Below are positions 15,887 to 23,220 of a DNA stretch of 23,223 nt, one piece after another. Below the pieces are notes generated by a model that ran no database searches, was not told where the DNA came from, and worked only from the letters and a program-made list of their open reading frames with translations. Each line of letters opens with the position of its first letter. The stretch's first letter is position 1. This stretch comes from JAWUVP01 sp034112285 (GTDB lineage Bacteria > Pseudomonadota > Gammaproteobacteria > JABDGN01), in the NCBI GenBank assembly GCA_034112285.1, contig JAWUVP010000051.1, positions 1 through 23,223 of the forward strand, read 5' to 3'. Made by a program: the position numbers and the translations under genes.

Positions 15887-17089
15887 AAAACAAGGACACC
15901 AACTTGTTGAGCCGTCAGGCTCTTTTTCTTCGAAAAGAAGCGGGCTTGCCGCATTGATATGCGCTGATCTGGGCCTAAGTTTCTCTTTGAAAGAGGTACT
16001 CATCCGCTTTTCAAGCTCCGCACTAAAAGCTTGCGCCACAAGTTTCAAAGCGGGTCTATTAATTTTATCTTCACTAAGCATCCGCACAATAAAATCTTTG
16101 ATATCTACGGGCAAACGTTTTATCTCTGGGTCACTTGCTAACAGCGAATGAATTATAGCGGAATCTAATTTTATAGCGCGGATTTCTTGTTGGTTTAAAA
16201 TCTCTAGCGTATTGCCGGACGGCACAAGAATCTCCAGCAACACCATGCCTAAACTATAAACATCACCCTCTATTGTATAAGGCGGACATTCATTTCTTTT
16301 GGCCGAAAATACTTCTGGCGCCATATAGCAGAGTGTGCCAAATTTCTTGCCGGGCGTCATATCCATGCAGGGATCAAAATCCAACAGTGTTGCGCGCCAT
16401 GTTTTATCATCACCTTGCATTTTTATATTTTCAGGCTTTATATCTCTATGAGCGCAGAGTGTTTTAATGTGAAAATTTTCTACGGCCCTAATCACAGCCG
16501 AAGCAATGGCGAGCCTCGCTAAATATTTTTTAACGGACCGCTTCATTAACACATCAAACAGATCTTTACCTTCTAAATAAGGAATTAACAAATAGCATTT
16601 TTGCTTGTCAGGATCAGGGAGTGTACGTTGTGCCGAGCCTAGTGTTGCATCGGGGTGAAGTTTTTGCCAAATGTCTAATGAGCTAACACCCACTTCAGGC
16701 GATATCGTTTCTGTATCATGAATGATTTTCAAAACCATGGGTTTGGCATCGTTTATGGTGGGGACCGTGCCATCATTAATCATAAAGACAATTTTAGCTA
16801 CGCCATGAGCCCCTGGTGCCCCCACGAGAATATTTGAAATCAACACGCAAAACGCTTTGCCAGTATGTGTTTTCAAGCATAAAATTGAATAATTATACCA
16901 AGAAATGCCTACTTGCTCTGGCCCACCTTTACGACGAAATTTACCGTTTTTCTTGGCGTACTCTACGGCCAGCCTAAATGCGCGAGGATTTGTTTTGTAT
17001 TGCGCTAAGACATCGCGCTGCCAGGTGCTAATTTTAAGCGGCCGATGTTCGGCCAAGCCTGCCCGGCCTCGGTAGTGTTTAGACCACAT
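15875..17089 (-). CDS. Eukaryotic-type Ser/Thr protein kinase-like protein, probable effector
   Basis: The 404-residue protein has no signal peptide or membrane segment. Kinase motifs appear in order: a glycine-rich stretch GAPGAHGVAKIVF (90-102), the ATP-binding lysine in PMVLKII (K121), HRDIKPEN (214-221), DFD in place of DFG (237-239), GTLCYMAPEV (251-260) and DVYSLG (276-281). All catalytic residues (K121, D216, N221, D237) are present, so activity is plausible despite the DFG change. Residues 1-80 match nothing I know. The C-terminal tail has FEEKEPD, a glutamate-rich stretch like the E-block of Dot/Icm substrates, and ends CPCFSWW. A PmrA-like box lies upstream. I infer an injected effector; an internal signalling kinase is the alternative. 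Confidence 0.82.
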   Translation of the reverse strand: MWSKHYRGRAGLAEHRPLKISTWQRDVLAQYKTNPRAFRLAVEYAKKNGKFRRKGGPEQVGISWYNYSILCLKTHTGKAFCVLISNILVGAPGAHGVAKIVFMINDGTVPTINDAKPMVLKIIHDTETISPEVGVSSLDIWQKLHPDATLGSAQRTLPDPDKQKCYLLIPYLEGKDLFDVLMKRSVKKYLARLAIASAVIRAVENFHIKTLCAHRDIKPENIKMQGDDKTWRATLLDFDPCMDMTPGKKFGTLCYMAPEVFSAKRNECPPYTIEGDVYSLGMVLLEILVPSGNTLEILNQQEIRAIKLDSAIIHSLLASDPEIKRLPVDIKDFIVRMLSEDKINRPALKLVAQAFSAELEKRMSTSFKEKLRPRSAHINAASPLLFEEKEPDGSTSWCPCFSWW

Positions 17090-17137
17090 CGTGCCTGGCC
17101 ATTTTTTTAGTTATTATCATGTTCAGCACTTATTTAT

Positions 17138-17180
17138 ATTATAATTTAGTATAACCACAAAAGCTTAAGCTAAACTTAAA
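17138..17180 (-). promoter_or_regulatory. Kinase promoter with a PmrA-like box
   Basis: On the minus strand, TTTAAG-TTTAG-CTTAAG (17180-17164) matches the known PmrA consensus YTTAAK-N5-YTTAAK at every fixed position. Ten bases after it is TATACT (17153-17148), and 20 bases after it a perfect TATAAT (17143-17138). A 10-bp gap is the spacing seen with OmpR/PhoB-family activators that replace the -35. The leader would be about 50 nt. A 9-bp direct repeat, TAAGCTAAA (17166-17174 and 17186-17194), overlaps the box. Confidence 0.5.
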
Positions 17181-17278
17181 GCACATAAGCTAAATGTATT
17201 CCTGCAGGGCGTGCACGCTTTAAAAAATGTACAAAATATAACTAGAAAAGTTTTAAATCATGGTTTTCTCTCCCATAT

Positions 17279-17324
17279 CGTCGTTGCATGGAGCGTAGCG
17301 ACGTGCGCCCGAGGGTACAGGTTA
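17279..17324 (+). repeat. Dispersed intergenic repeat, copy R4
   Basis: CGTCGTTGCATGGAGCGTAG, then GCGACGTGCGCCC and GAGGGTACAGGTTAA, a diverged full-length copy of the family seen at 6697, 15524 and 18781. It lies between the divergent kinase and MFS genes. The 360-bp gap 17090-17449 otherwise holds the kinase promoter region and a possible weak MFS promoter (TTGCAT 17406-17411, 17 bp, CACAAT). Confidence 0.7.
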
Positions 17325-17449
17325 ATCTCAGTCAGGCATTTTCTCAGAACATGGCGAAGTCTATGCCGCATCCACCCATCTTACCTCCTATTTCGCCCAG
17401 CCGCATTGCATGCTACCATTGCGTCTTTCACAATTTGAGTGTCCGGCCT

Positions 17450-18649
17450 ATGAAATTCCGCAACCTCGGCATTATTTTATTCATCACTTTTTTAGATTTT
17501 CTCAGCGTCAGTGTCTTTTTTGGCACCAGCATTCCCTTGGTATTGGATAAGCACAGTGTGTTTGCTCTGGGCCTTGGCGATCACCAGCGGGCCACTGTGT
17601 ATGGACTGACCTTGTTAATCCTGCCTTTGGGTCAGTTTTTATTAACGCCTATTTGGGGGCAGTTGTCGGATCAGTTTGGCCGTAAGCCTATTTTGTTTTG
17701 CACAGTGTTAGGCTCGGCTATTGGTTATTTTTTAATGGGCATTGGCGTTATGTCGCAGTTGTTTGTGATCTTTATTCTTGGCCGAATGATTACCGCGACC
17801 GTGGCGGCTAATTTAGCGCTTGGCCAAGCGAGTGTCGCCGATAGTAACCAGGGCCAAGGCAAGACGCAGCGCTTTAATTTGCAATACATTTTTGTTAGCC
17901 TAGGTTTTGTGGTCGGGCCGTATTTAATTAGCTTTACCACGCATGCGGTGAATTATGCCAATGTGTATTGGGTGATTGCCTCAGGTTATGTGCTCGCTTT
18001 TTTAATGGTTGTATTGCTGTTTCGCGAAACCCTGCCCTACCCTACGGATTCGAAGATTTACTGGTCGTTAAATTTTCGTCGCATCGGCGCCATTTTCCAC
18101 AATAGCCGTATGAAAAAAGTGCTAATTCTTTGGATGGTGTTTCAGCTGGGCTGGAGTTTGTTTTTTCAATACTCCGGTGAATTCCTGTTTCTGAAACACC
18201 ACGCAACCAATGAATTTATTAACCATCTTTTTTCTTGGGTGGGCCTAGGCATTGTGGCAGTGGAAATCTGCTTGGTGCCGTTGGTGGCCAGCAAAGTGCC
18301 GCCAGAAAAAGTTGTTCCAGTTGCCATTGCCTTAATCGGCGTTGGATTATTGGTCATGGGCTTTTTACCCCTTAACGTTGGCTTTTATTGCTTGATGGGC
18401 TTGTACTGTTTGGGCATTGGCTTTTTCCTAACCAATATGAGCGCCTATGTTTCGAACTTAGCCGGCGACCATGGCCAAGGCCGCGCCATGAGCATGATGA
18501 GCGCTAGCCAAGCCTGCATGGACATTGCGGTCACTTTCGCAGGCAGCTTCTTTGTGTCTTATTATTTACCCACGCCGTACGTAATAGGTGGCTTGGTGAT
18601 ATTGGGCAGCCTTTGGTTGTGGCCAGCGCGTGAGCGCACTAAAAAGTGA
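17450..18649 (+). CDS. MFS transporter, DHA1 drug-efflux-like
   Basis: A 399-residue inner-membrane protein with about 12 transmembrane segments. The MFS motif A appears as GQLSDQFGRKPIL in the loop after the second segment, and LGRMITATVAANLALGQASVAD resembles the motif B/C region of TetA-like proteins. It probably exports a small molecule by proton antiport; the substrate is unknown. The frame is open from 17288, but that extension translates the R4 repeat. The ATG at 17450 starts MKFRNLGIILFITFLDF, directly entering the first membrane segment, and is the right start. Sequence is not close to the MFS gene at 11242. It is flanked by repeats R4 and R5. Confidence 0.87.
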   Translation: MKFRNLGIILFITFLDFLSVSVFFGTSIPLVLDKHSVFALGLGDHQRATVYGLTLLILPLGQFLLTPIWGQLSDQFGRKPILFCTVLGSAIGYFLMGIGVMSQLFVIFILGRMITATVAANLALGQASVADSNQGQGKTQRFNLQYIFVSLGFVVGPYLISFTTHAVNYANVYWVIASGYVLAFLMVVLLFRETLPYPTDSKIYWSLNFRRIGAIFHNSRMKKVLILWMVFQLGWSLFFQYSGEFLFLKHHATNEFINHLFSWVGLGIVAVEICLVPLVASKVPPEKVVPVAIALIGVGLLVMGFLPLNVGFYCLMGLYCLGIGFFLTNMSAYVSNLAGDHGQGRAMSMMSASQACMDIAVTFAGSFFVSYYLPTPYVIGGLVILGSLWLWPARERTKK

Positions 18650-18698
18650 GTAAAACAGAATTAAAATAACACTAACACATCGATTTTACAGGCGGAAT

Positions 18699-18730
18699 CG
18701 TCGTTGCGAGGAACGAGGTGACGCGGCAAT
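18699..18730 (+). repeat. Dispersed intergenic repeat, copy R5
   Basis: CGTCGTTGCGAGGAACGAGG followed by TGACGCGGCAAT. This is the short form of the family, ending in the GCGGCAAT variant. With R4 it places direct repeats on both sides of the MFS gene. Confidence 0.7.
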
Positions 18731-18780
18731 TTTTTTGGGTAGCTGTATTCCTAAAACAGAGCACAATTACGATACGAGAC

Positions 18781-18826
18781 TGACCTGCGCCCTCGGGTGC
18801 GCGTCGCCATGCGTCTCGTAGCGACG
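18781..18826 (-). repeat. Dispersed intergenic repeat, copy R6 (inverted)
   Basis: Read on the minus strand it gives CGTCGCTACGAGACGCATGG, CGACGCGCACCC and GAGGGCGCAGGTCA, the long form seen in R2 and R4. It faces R5. TACGAGAC (18773-18780) and GTCTCGTA (18812-18819) add a perfect 8-bp inverted repeat across its edge. Confidence 0.7.
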
Positions 18827-18880
18827 TGTTTTTGTAAGAGAAATATTTTGATATTAGCTTTCAAGAGCTGTTTTTGAAGG

Positions 18881-18909
18881 TACTAATCATTAAAATATTA
18901 GTATATAAT
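18881..18909 (+). promoter_or_regulatory. Promoter -10 and operator-like dyad of the second fic gene
   Basis: A perfect -10 TATAAT (18904-18909) directly follows an inverted repeat TACTAAT-N9-ATTAGTA (18881-18903), which occupies the -35/-10 interval. No good -35 is present, so an activator or a repressor may act here. The -10 overlaps an upstream in-frame ATG (18908), which argues that translation starts at 18941 instead. Confidence 0.5.
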
Positions 18910-18940
18910 GCCTTTTATTAATAACTTTCAAGGGCTTAGC

Positions 18941-20158
18941 ATGCAAATCCCCACTCCTCCTCCGCAAACAGGCAACGATACCTCCAGCCGCTTTTGGCAA
19001 GAGCTTGAGGCCAAATTGGCCCCGTTAGAAGACACCTATTTGCATTGGGATACCTTGTCGCAAAAGCAAATGCCGGTGCAAGGGATTAACCACAAGCAAT
19101 GGTGGCAGCTGCTAAAAGCCAAGCGGCGAGCGCGTTTGCAAGCCTTGCCCTGGACGGCAAATGGTGCGTCTTGTTACTGGGTGTTGGACGACCAACTCTT
19201 GAAACTGCTCACCCAGGTTGAGCGTTTACTCGGCTCAAGTTTGCCCGCGGCGCTTGGGCAAACACTACCGGCCGATAATTTTATTGCTGAAGCACTTGCC
19301 AGCTTACAATTGGCCGGCGGGCAAATTGACAGCGCCGCCGGGCTAGATTTGCTCTGCAGCGGCTGCCCGGCAGCATTGCCAGTGGAGCAAGAATTGCTGG
19401 CTCAATATCAATGTTTGCAACAGCTATCGACCGAAGCCTTAACCCCCGAGCGCTTGCTTACCCTTAACCAAGCCTTGCAGGCCAGCCCATCGGGCACTTG
19501 GCGCAGCGCAGCTTATGCGCTGCAACGCGACGGACAAACCGTGTTTAATGCCCCCGAGGCGCAGGAGGTGGCGCAAGGCTTGGTGAGTTTGTGTGAATTT
19601 GCCAATGAAGATGAGCTGAACGCCGAGCGGTATATGCACCCGTTGCTTAAAGCCATTATTTTGCATTATCAATTAGCCTACCTGCACCCTTTTAACGATG
19701 CCAACGGCCGCACCGCGCGTGCCATATTCTACTGGCAAATGCAGCGCGCCGGTTACAGCCTTGCACCGCTAATTGCCCTTAGCGAGAGACTACTTTCAGC
19801 GCAAGACGATTATTTCCGCAGCTTTCTTTACACCCAAAGCGATGCGAATGACGTGACCTATTTTTTAATAGCCCAGCTCAGCGCAGTGCTGAGCGCCATT
19901 GAGCAATACCAGCAACGCCAACAGGAGCAAAATACCCAAATGCAAGCTCTGCCCCCCAAGCTCACCCTACGCCAGCAACACATTCTGGCCGAAATGCAGC
20001 AAGCGCCCTCACGTCAATACCGTTTGGCGCATTATCAACAACGCATGCAAATCACCTATGAAACCTCCCGCACCGATTTAATGAAACTCGCTAAGCAAGG
20101 CTTGGCGCAAAAGCATAAAGTGGGCAAGGCATTTGTGTACAGTGCACGAATGATCTAA
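18941..20158 (+). CDS. Fic-domain protein with C-terminal winged helix; inhibitory glutamate replaced
   Basis: A 405-residue Fic family protein of the class II layout: N-terminal helical region, inhibitory helix, Fic core and C-terminal winged helix. The catalytic motif is HPFNDANGRTAR (His 249), with Ala in place of the first Gly of the usual (D/E)GNGR. The expected inhibitory motif (S/T)xxxE(G/N) aligns with SLQLAG (121-126) in EALASLQLAGGQID, so the restraining Glu is Ala. The C-terminal segment LTLRQQHILAEM to VGKAFVYS (about 341-401) looks like a winged helix that could bind DNA. ATG 18941 has AAGGG six bases upstream. Likely an AMP-transferase with weak self-control, possibly autoregulating its promoter. 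Target unknown. Confidence 0.87.
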   Translation: MQIPTPPPQTGNDTSSRFWQELEAKLAPLEDTYLHWDTLSQKQMPVQGINHKQWWQLLKAKRRARLQALPWTANGASCYWVLDDQLLKLLTQVERLLGSSLPAALGQTLPADNFIAEALASLQLAGGQIDSAAGLDLLCSGCPAALPVEQELLAQYQCLQQLSTEALTPERLLTLNQALQASPSGTWRSAAYALQRDGQTVFNAPEAQEVAQGLVSLCEFANEDELNAERYMHPLLKAIILHYQLAYLHPFNDANGRTARAIFYWQMQRAGYSLAPLIALSERLLSAQDDYFRSFLYTQSDANDVTYFLIAQLSAVLSAIEQYQQRQQEQNTQMQALPPKLTLRQQHILAEMQQAPSRQYRLAHYQQRMQITYETSRTDLMKLAKQGLAQKHKVGKAFVYSARMI

Positions 20159-20281
20159 CAAGTTTCAACATGCGCACGTCGAGGAAAAAAAGCCCGCTGC
20201 AGGACCAATGCCGAGGATGGATGACGTGAAGGCCGTTAACATCTGTGGCCTGGCAATAGAGAGATTATCAAATCAGAAAAG

Positions 20282-20314
20282 CTTAGGGGCTTGTTGAAAA
20301 CACAAGCCTCTAAG
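20282..20314 (-). terminator. Rho-independent terminator of the outer membrane protein gene
   Basis: Arms of 13 bp, CTTAGGGGCTTGT (20282-20294) and ACAAGCCTCTAAG (20302-20314), pair with one G-T wobble around a 7-base loop. On the minus strand a CTTTTC tract follows, so it serves the gene ending at 20328. The plus side lacks a T-run, although it could slow read-through from fic. Confidence 0.7.
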
Positions 20315-20327
20315 CAATACGATGGGT

Positions 20328-21530
20328 TTACAAGCGGTACTCTATACCGGCTGCCACGATGTTGTCTGAATCATCTTCGCCGGCACTGAATATACCAGTA
20401 TTAGTATCGACGGACATAAACTGAGCGCTAACTTGCAGATGCGGCGTTGCATTGTAACCGACACCCAAAGCGTATGCAGGGCCTGCCCAAAGGAACATCC
20501 CTGTTTTAACTATAGCATCGAAGCCTTTGCCAATGGGGGTAGAAACCTTCAACATAACGCCTATACCGCTGGCTGAAGTATCTGGTGTATCTGCAGCAAG
20601 AACAGAGAGTGCGTCAGCCTCAATAGCTACGTAGTTATTGAACATGTAACCGGCATCGACCATGCCCGCAAACGTTGGTTTAGTCACATGCGTATCCTGG
20701 GAATCCGTTTCACTCATAAAGTTTCCACCGGCTAAGACACCTGCATAGAAATGGTTGCTTGAGTTTTTATTCCAAAAGCCACTGTTGCTGGTCACTGATG
20801 TATAAGGTGAAAAGCGATAAATCATGTTTAATGACAGCATTGAATTCGATTGTAACATTGAGTTCAAGTAGTCATTGTAGCTTCCAGACCAGGCAGCCAC
20901 TCTATACCAATCCATTCCTACAAAAAGTCGACCCGAAAAGAAGTTGCGGCCAAGACCAAATCCGTAAGCAGGGTTTAGCGCCGTTGCTACTTTATGTTGT
21001 TTAAAATTACTCGGTACGCCTGGTGGCCAATACCAGGGAAGGCTTCCCTTAGTGGAGACTGAGGTATCTAAGGTGCCCTGTAAATAAGCCATACCCAATT
21101 TAGCGTAAAAATCCCAGTTGGTACCAAAAGGAATATGATATAAACCCATTAACTCAACACTGCTTTTTTTCACAGACGCGGTGGTATGAATATTGTCGCC
21201 ACTAAAATCAGAAGGGCCTTGAACTTCATTAACAGTACCGAAGTTGCTGTAAGCCATTTCTAAACCAAACTGATGGGTAAAGTTATAACCCAGAGCAAGG
21301 CGGTAAGGCGTGCCCGCATTGCTGGAGTGATCATCGATGATATCGCCAGAGTATAAATTGGTAATAACGTGTGAGCTTGACTGGATGGCTCCGGTTTGCG
21401 CGCCAATGTAGAAGCCGGTGCCATTTTGGTGTTGCTGCAACCAGGCATCTTTATTGAGGCTGGCAGCGGTTAAATGAGTGGTAAATAGGGCTGAAGCAGC
21501 GAGTAGGTAGCTAGTTAATGTTTTGTTCAT
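20328..21530 (-). CDS. Outer membrane protein with two tandem beta-barrel domains
   Basis: A 400-residue secreted protein. MNKTLTSYLLAASALFTTHL and TAAS form a signal peptide with cleavage probably near residue 23. Residues 39-240 form one OmpA-like barrel, from GFYIGAQTGA to LNMIYRF, which ends in the aromatic residue typical of a barrel's last strand. After a short SPYTSVTSNS linker a second barrel begins with FYAGVLAGGNF (261-271) and ends AAGIEYRL at the C-terminus. Each part has about eight amphipathic strands. A domain duplication or fusion is the simplest reading. AAGGAT lies 10 bases before the ATG. It belongs to the group of OmpA-like porin or adhesin proteins; the precise role is unknown. 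Confidence 0.82.
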   Translation of the reverse strand: MNKTLTSYLLAASALFTTHLTAASLNKDAWLQQHQNGTGFYIGAQTGAIQSSSHVITNLYSGDIIDDHSSNAGTPYRLALGYNFTHQFGLEMAYSNFGTVNEVQGPSDFSGDNIHTTASVKKSSVELMGLYHIPFGTNWDFYAKLGMAYLQGTLDTSVSTKGSLPWYWPPGVPSNFKQHKVATALNPAYGFGLGRNFFSGRLFVGMDWYRVAAWSGSYNDYLNSMLQSNSMLSLNMIYRFSPYTSVTSNSGFWNKNSSNHFYAGVLAGGNFMSETDSQDTHVTKPTFAGMVDAGYMFNNYVAIEADALSVLAADTPDTSASGIGVMLKVSTPIGKGFDAIVKTGMFLWAGPAYALGVGYNATPHLQVSAQFMSVDTNTGIFSAGEDDSDNIVAAGIEYRL

Positions 21531-21659
21531 TTAGTTAATATCCTTTTTAATTAATATGATAGCATTATTTTCTCTTCAAAATTTGAACAAAAGGGCTTGT
21601 CTTTCTGACGGGCCTTGAATTGTCTAAATTTTGAACATAATAGCATGTAAGATGAAAAT

Positions 21660-21679
21660 AGCAAGGGATTTCCCTTGCT
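21660..21679 (-). terminator. Terminator of the 21.7-23.0 kb gene
   Basis: AGCAAGGG-ATTT-CCCTTGCT is a perfect 8-bp stem with a 4-base loop. On the minus strand it is followed by ATTTTC. It lies about 30 bp after the last stop codon of the minus-strand unit upstream and separates it from the outer membrane protein gene. Confidence 0.6.
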
Positions 21680-21706
21680 TGAATAGGTGGTGGCTGGGAC
21701 CCCGAT

Positions 21707-21853
21707 TTACAGGGTTGCTTGCAACGCGGTAAGCCAGGCGGCTTGTTTTTGCACGTCCTCTAATTCTGTGAGCGTCGCCAGGGTCAGGTTGGCCTTGGTG
21801 ACATAGTCTTTATGTGGTGTATCAATTAAATTGATATCACAGCAAAAAATCAC
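21707..21853 (-). pseudogene. Coding-like fragment, 48 codons, in a shifted frame at the end of the unknown gene
   Basis: From a GTG at 21853 the frame runs INLIDTPHKDYVTKANLTLA, TLTELEDVQKQAAWLTALQA, TL, stop at 21707. The regular amphipathic helix pattern and clean frame look like a real protein C-terminus, but there is no good ribosome binding site. It overlaps the last 17 bp of the 399-codon gene in another frame. Either that gene has lost its true end by a frameshift near 21870, or this is the remnant of a separate gene. I do not recognise the family. Confidence 0.45.
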
Positions 21854-23036
21854 CAAGCTTTCTACCAGGTCTCACTTGATGCGGGCCTGCGTGTTGCCGT
21901 AATAAAGCTACAGACGTCTTCCAGATAGCACAAATTTCATCTGCCAGAGGCGTGCCTTTTGTTCCCTTGTGTCGAGTGGTTGATTGCAGTTCACAGTTAA
22001 CATTATTAAGCGTGAGTGTACTGGCGCATATGCCTGAAAAATCGTAAGAAATGATTAATTTAGCCGGTGATGAGTAGTTGTATTCTGCACCAAACTCGGG
22101 TGTGTAGCCTGCTACCTGAACACTATAAACTATTTGCACACAGTTAGGTTTGGTTTTGTTAGTCTTAAAGAGTATTTTCTCATTATTTTTTATATAGGTT
22201 CCTTTATACCCAATAATGGGTAAATTGGTAAAGTCTGCGCAGACACCTTCAATGCAAGCTCCTTTTTGAAAGCTTAGCAGTGCGCGTAAGAGTGTATCAT
22301 TAGGTAAAGCCAATTTATTTTCAATAAGCTCCTTTTTAAATTTTTGTAGTTGAATTTTGATAGCATCAGCATTATCTACTTCAATGCAAATTAGATATGA
22401 ATGTGATTCGTCGGCAAAGTAGTGACGCCCATCATTTAAAGTTGTTGTTTTATCATGAGCGTGCTCAACACTATTCAGCAATGCTTGCTTTACTCCTGAT
22501 ACCTCAAGCTGGATTAGTGACGTGTAATATGAATCGATTTCAATAAATATGTTTAAAGAATGTTTTGTGATAAATTTATTACCATCTGTGGCGAGTTGTA
22601 TTAAATTGCGTAGGCATTCATTTGTATTAATGATGCGCAATACTGCATTTAAAAAATTACTGTGTATGAGCGAAATAGCATTTTCATTTTCCAAGCAAAC
22701 CTTAAATAAATTGGCTAAAATTCTGTTACAAACTGCTGGGGCAATATGTCCCGGCGAAAGTTTTTCTATTTGTGTGTCAATATGTGCTAAGTGTAACTTT
22801 TTCTGTTTAGAATTTATAAAAAGTATAGATTTAAGTTGCGCTTTAATTTTGGCTAATAGTTCCTCTAGGATTGGTTTCCAGTTTATATGATCGTTGTAGT
22901 GAATAGATTCCGCCGACCAACCGTTAAAAATATTTTCAACCTCTATAAAGTCTTCAGGAGCGAAATCTGATGAGTCAGAGGGGGGAGCAGCGCCAGCACG
23001 ACTCATTGGTTCGGTTAAATCAATAGCTTCAGGCAT
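21837..23036 (-). CDS. Large protein of unknown family, possible effector
   Basis: A 399-residue protein with no signal peptide, membrane segment or catalytic motif that I recognise. The N-terminus is acidic and Ser/Pro-rich (SDSSDFAPEDFIEVENIF). Residues about 50-200 look largely helical with repeated leucines (ILEELLAKIKAQLKSILFIN), and the later part (about 210-370) looks mixed alpha/beta. The ATG at 23036 has a strong AGAGGTG eight bases upstream. The last dozen residues (RPGRKLGDFLL) may be a frameshifted tail, because a better-looking coding frame continues to 21707. A PmrA-like box lies upstream, as for the kinase, which together with the lack of bacterial homology suggests an effector. 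Function unknown. Confidence 0.7.
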   Translation of the reverse strand: MPEAIDLTEPMSRAGAAPPSDSSDFAPEDFIEVENIFNGWSAESIHYNDHINWKPILEELLAKIKAQLKSILFINSKQKKLHLAHIDTQIEKLSPGHIAPAVCNRILANLFKVCLENENAISLIHSNFLNAVLRIINTNECLRNLIQLATDGNKFITKHSLNIFIEIDSYYTSLIQLEVSGVKQALLNSVEHAHDKTTTLNDGRHYFADESHSYLICIEVDNADAIKIQLQKFKKELIENKLALPNDTLLRALLSFQKGACIEGVCADFTNLPIIGYKGTYIKNNEKILFKTNKTKPNCVQIVYSVQVAGYTPEFGAEYNYSSPAKLIISYDFSGICASTLTLNNVNCELQSTTRHKGTKGTPLADEICAIWKTSVALLRQHAGPHQVRPGRKLGDFLL

Positions 23037-23063
23037 CGTTTTTCACCTCTATTATTATCACTT

Positions 23064-23069
23064 ATTATA
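23064..23069 (-). promoter_or_regulatory. Possible -10 of the unknown gene
   Basis: A perfect TATAAT on the minus strand (23069-23064), about 28 bp upstream of the start codon. No good -35 stands at the right distance (TTGATC is 20 bp away, 23095-23090). An alternative promoter lies further upstream beside the TTAAG repeats. Confidence 0.35.
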
Positions 23070-23187
23070 TTAAAAACATCGCAGATGTGGATCAAACACT
23101 TTTACGCCAGTTAATCGAAAAATCCGTGGCTTATATGCCTGCGACGTGTGAGACAGCATTGCAATAATGGCTCCTAGCAATGTCCAA

Positions 23188-23220
23188 ATAATACACAGCA
23201 ATACTTAACTAAACCTTAAG
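23188..23220 (-). promoter_or_regulatory. PmrA-like box and -10 upstream of the unknown gene
   Basis: On the minus strand CTTAAG-GTTTA-GTTAAG (23220-23204) fits YTTAAK-N5-YTTAAK with one mismatch. Ten bases downstream is TATTAT (23193-23188), five of six -10 consensus bases. The geometry is the same as in front of the kinase gene. The leader would be about 145 nt. The window ends 3 bp beyond the box. Confidence 0.45.

Noticed and set aside
17288..17449. N-terminal extension of the second MFS protein
   Set aside because: It translates the R4 repeat, and the family N-terminus begins at the ATG at 17450.
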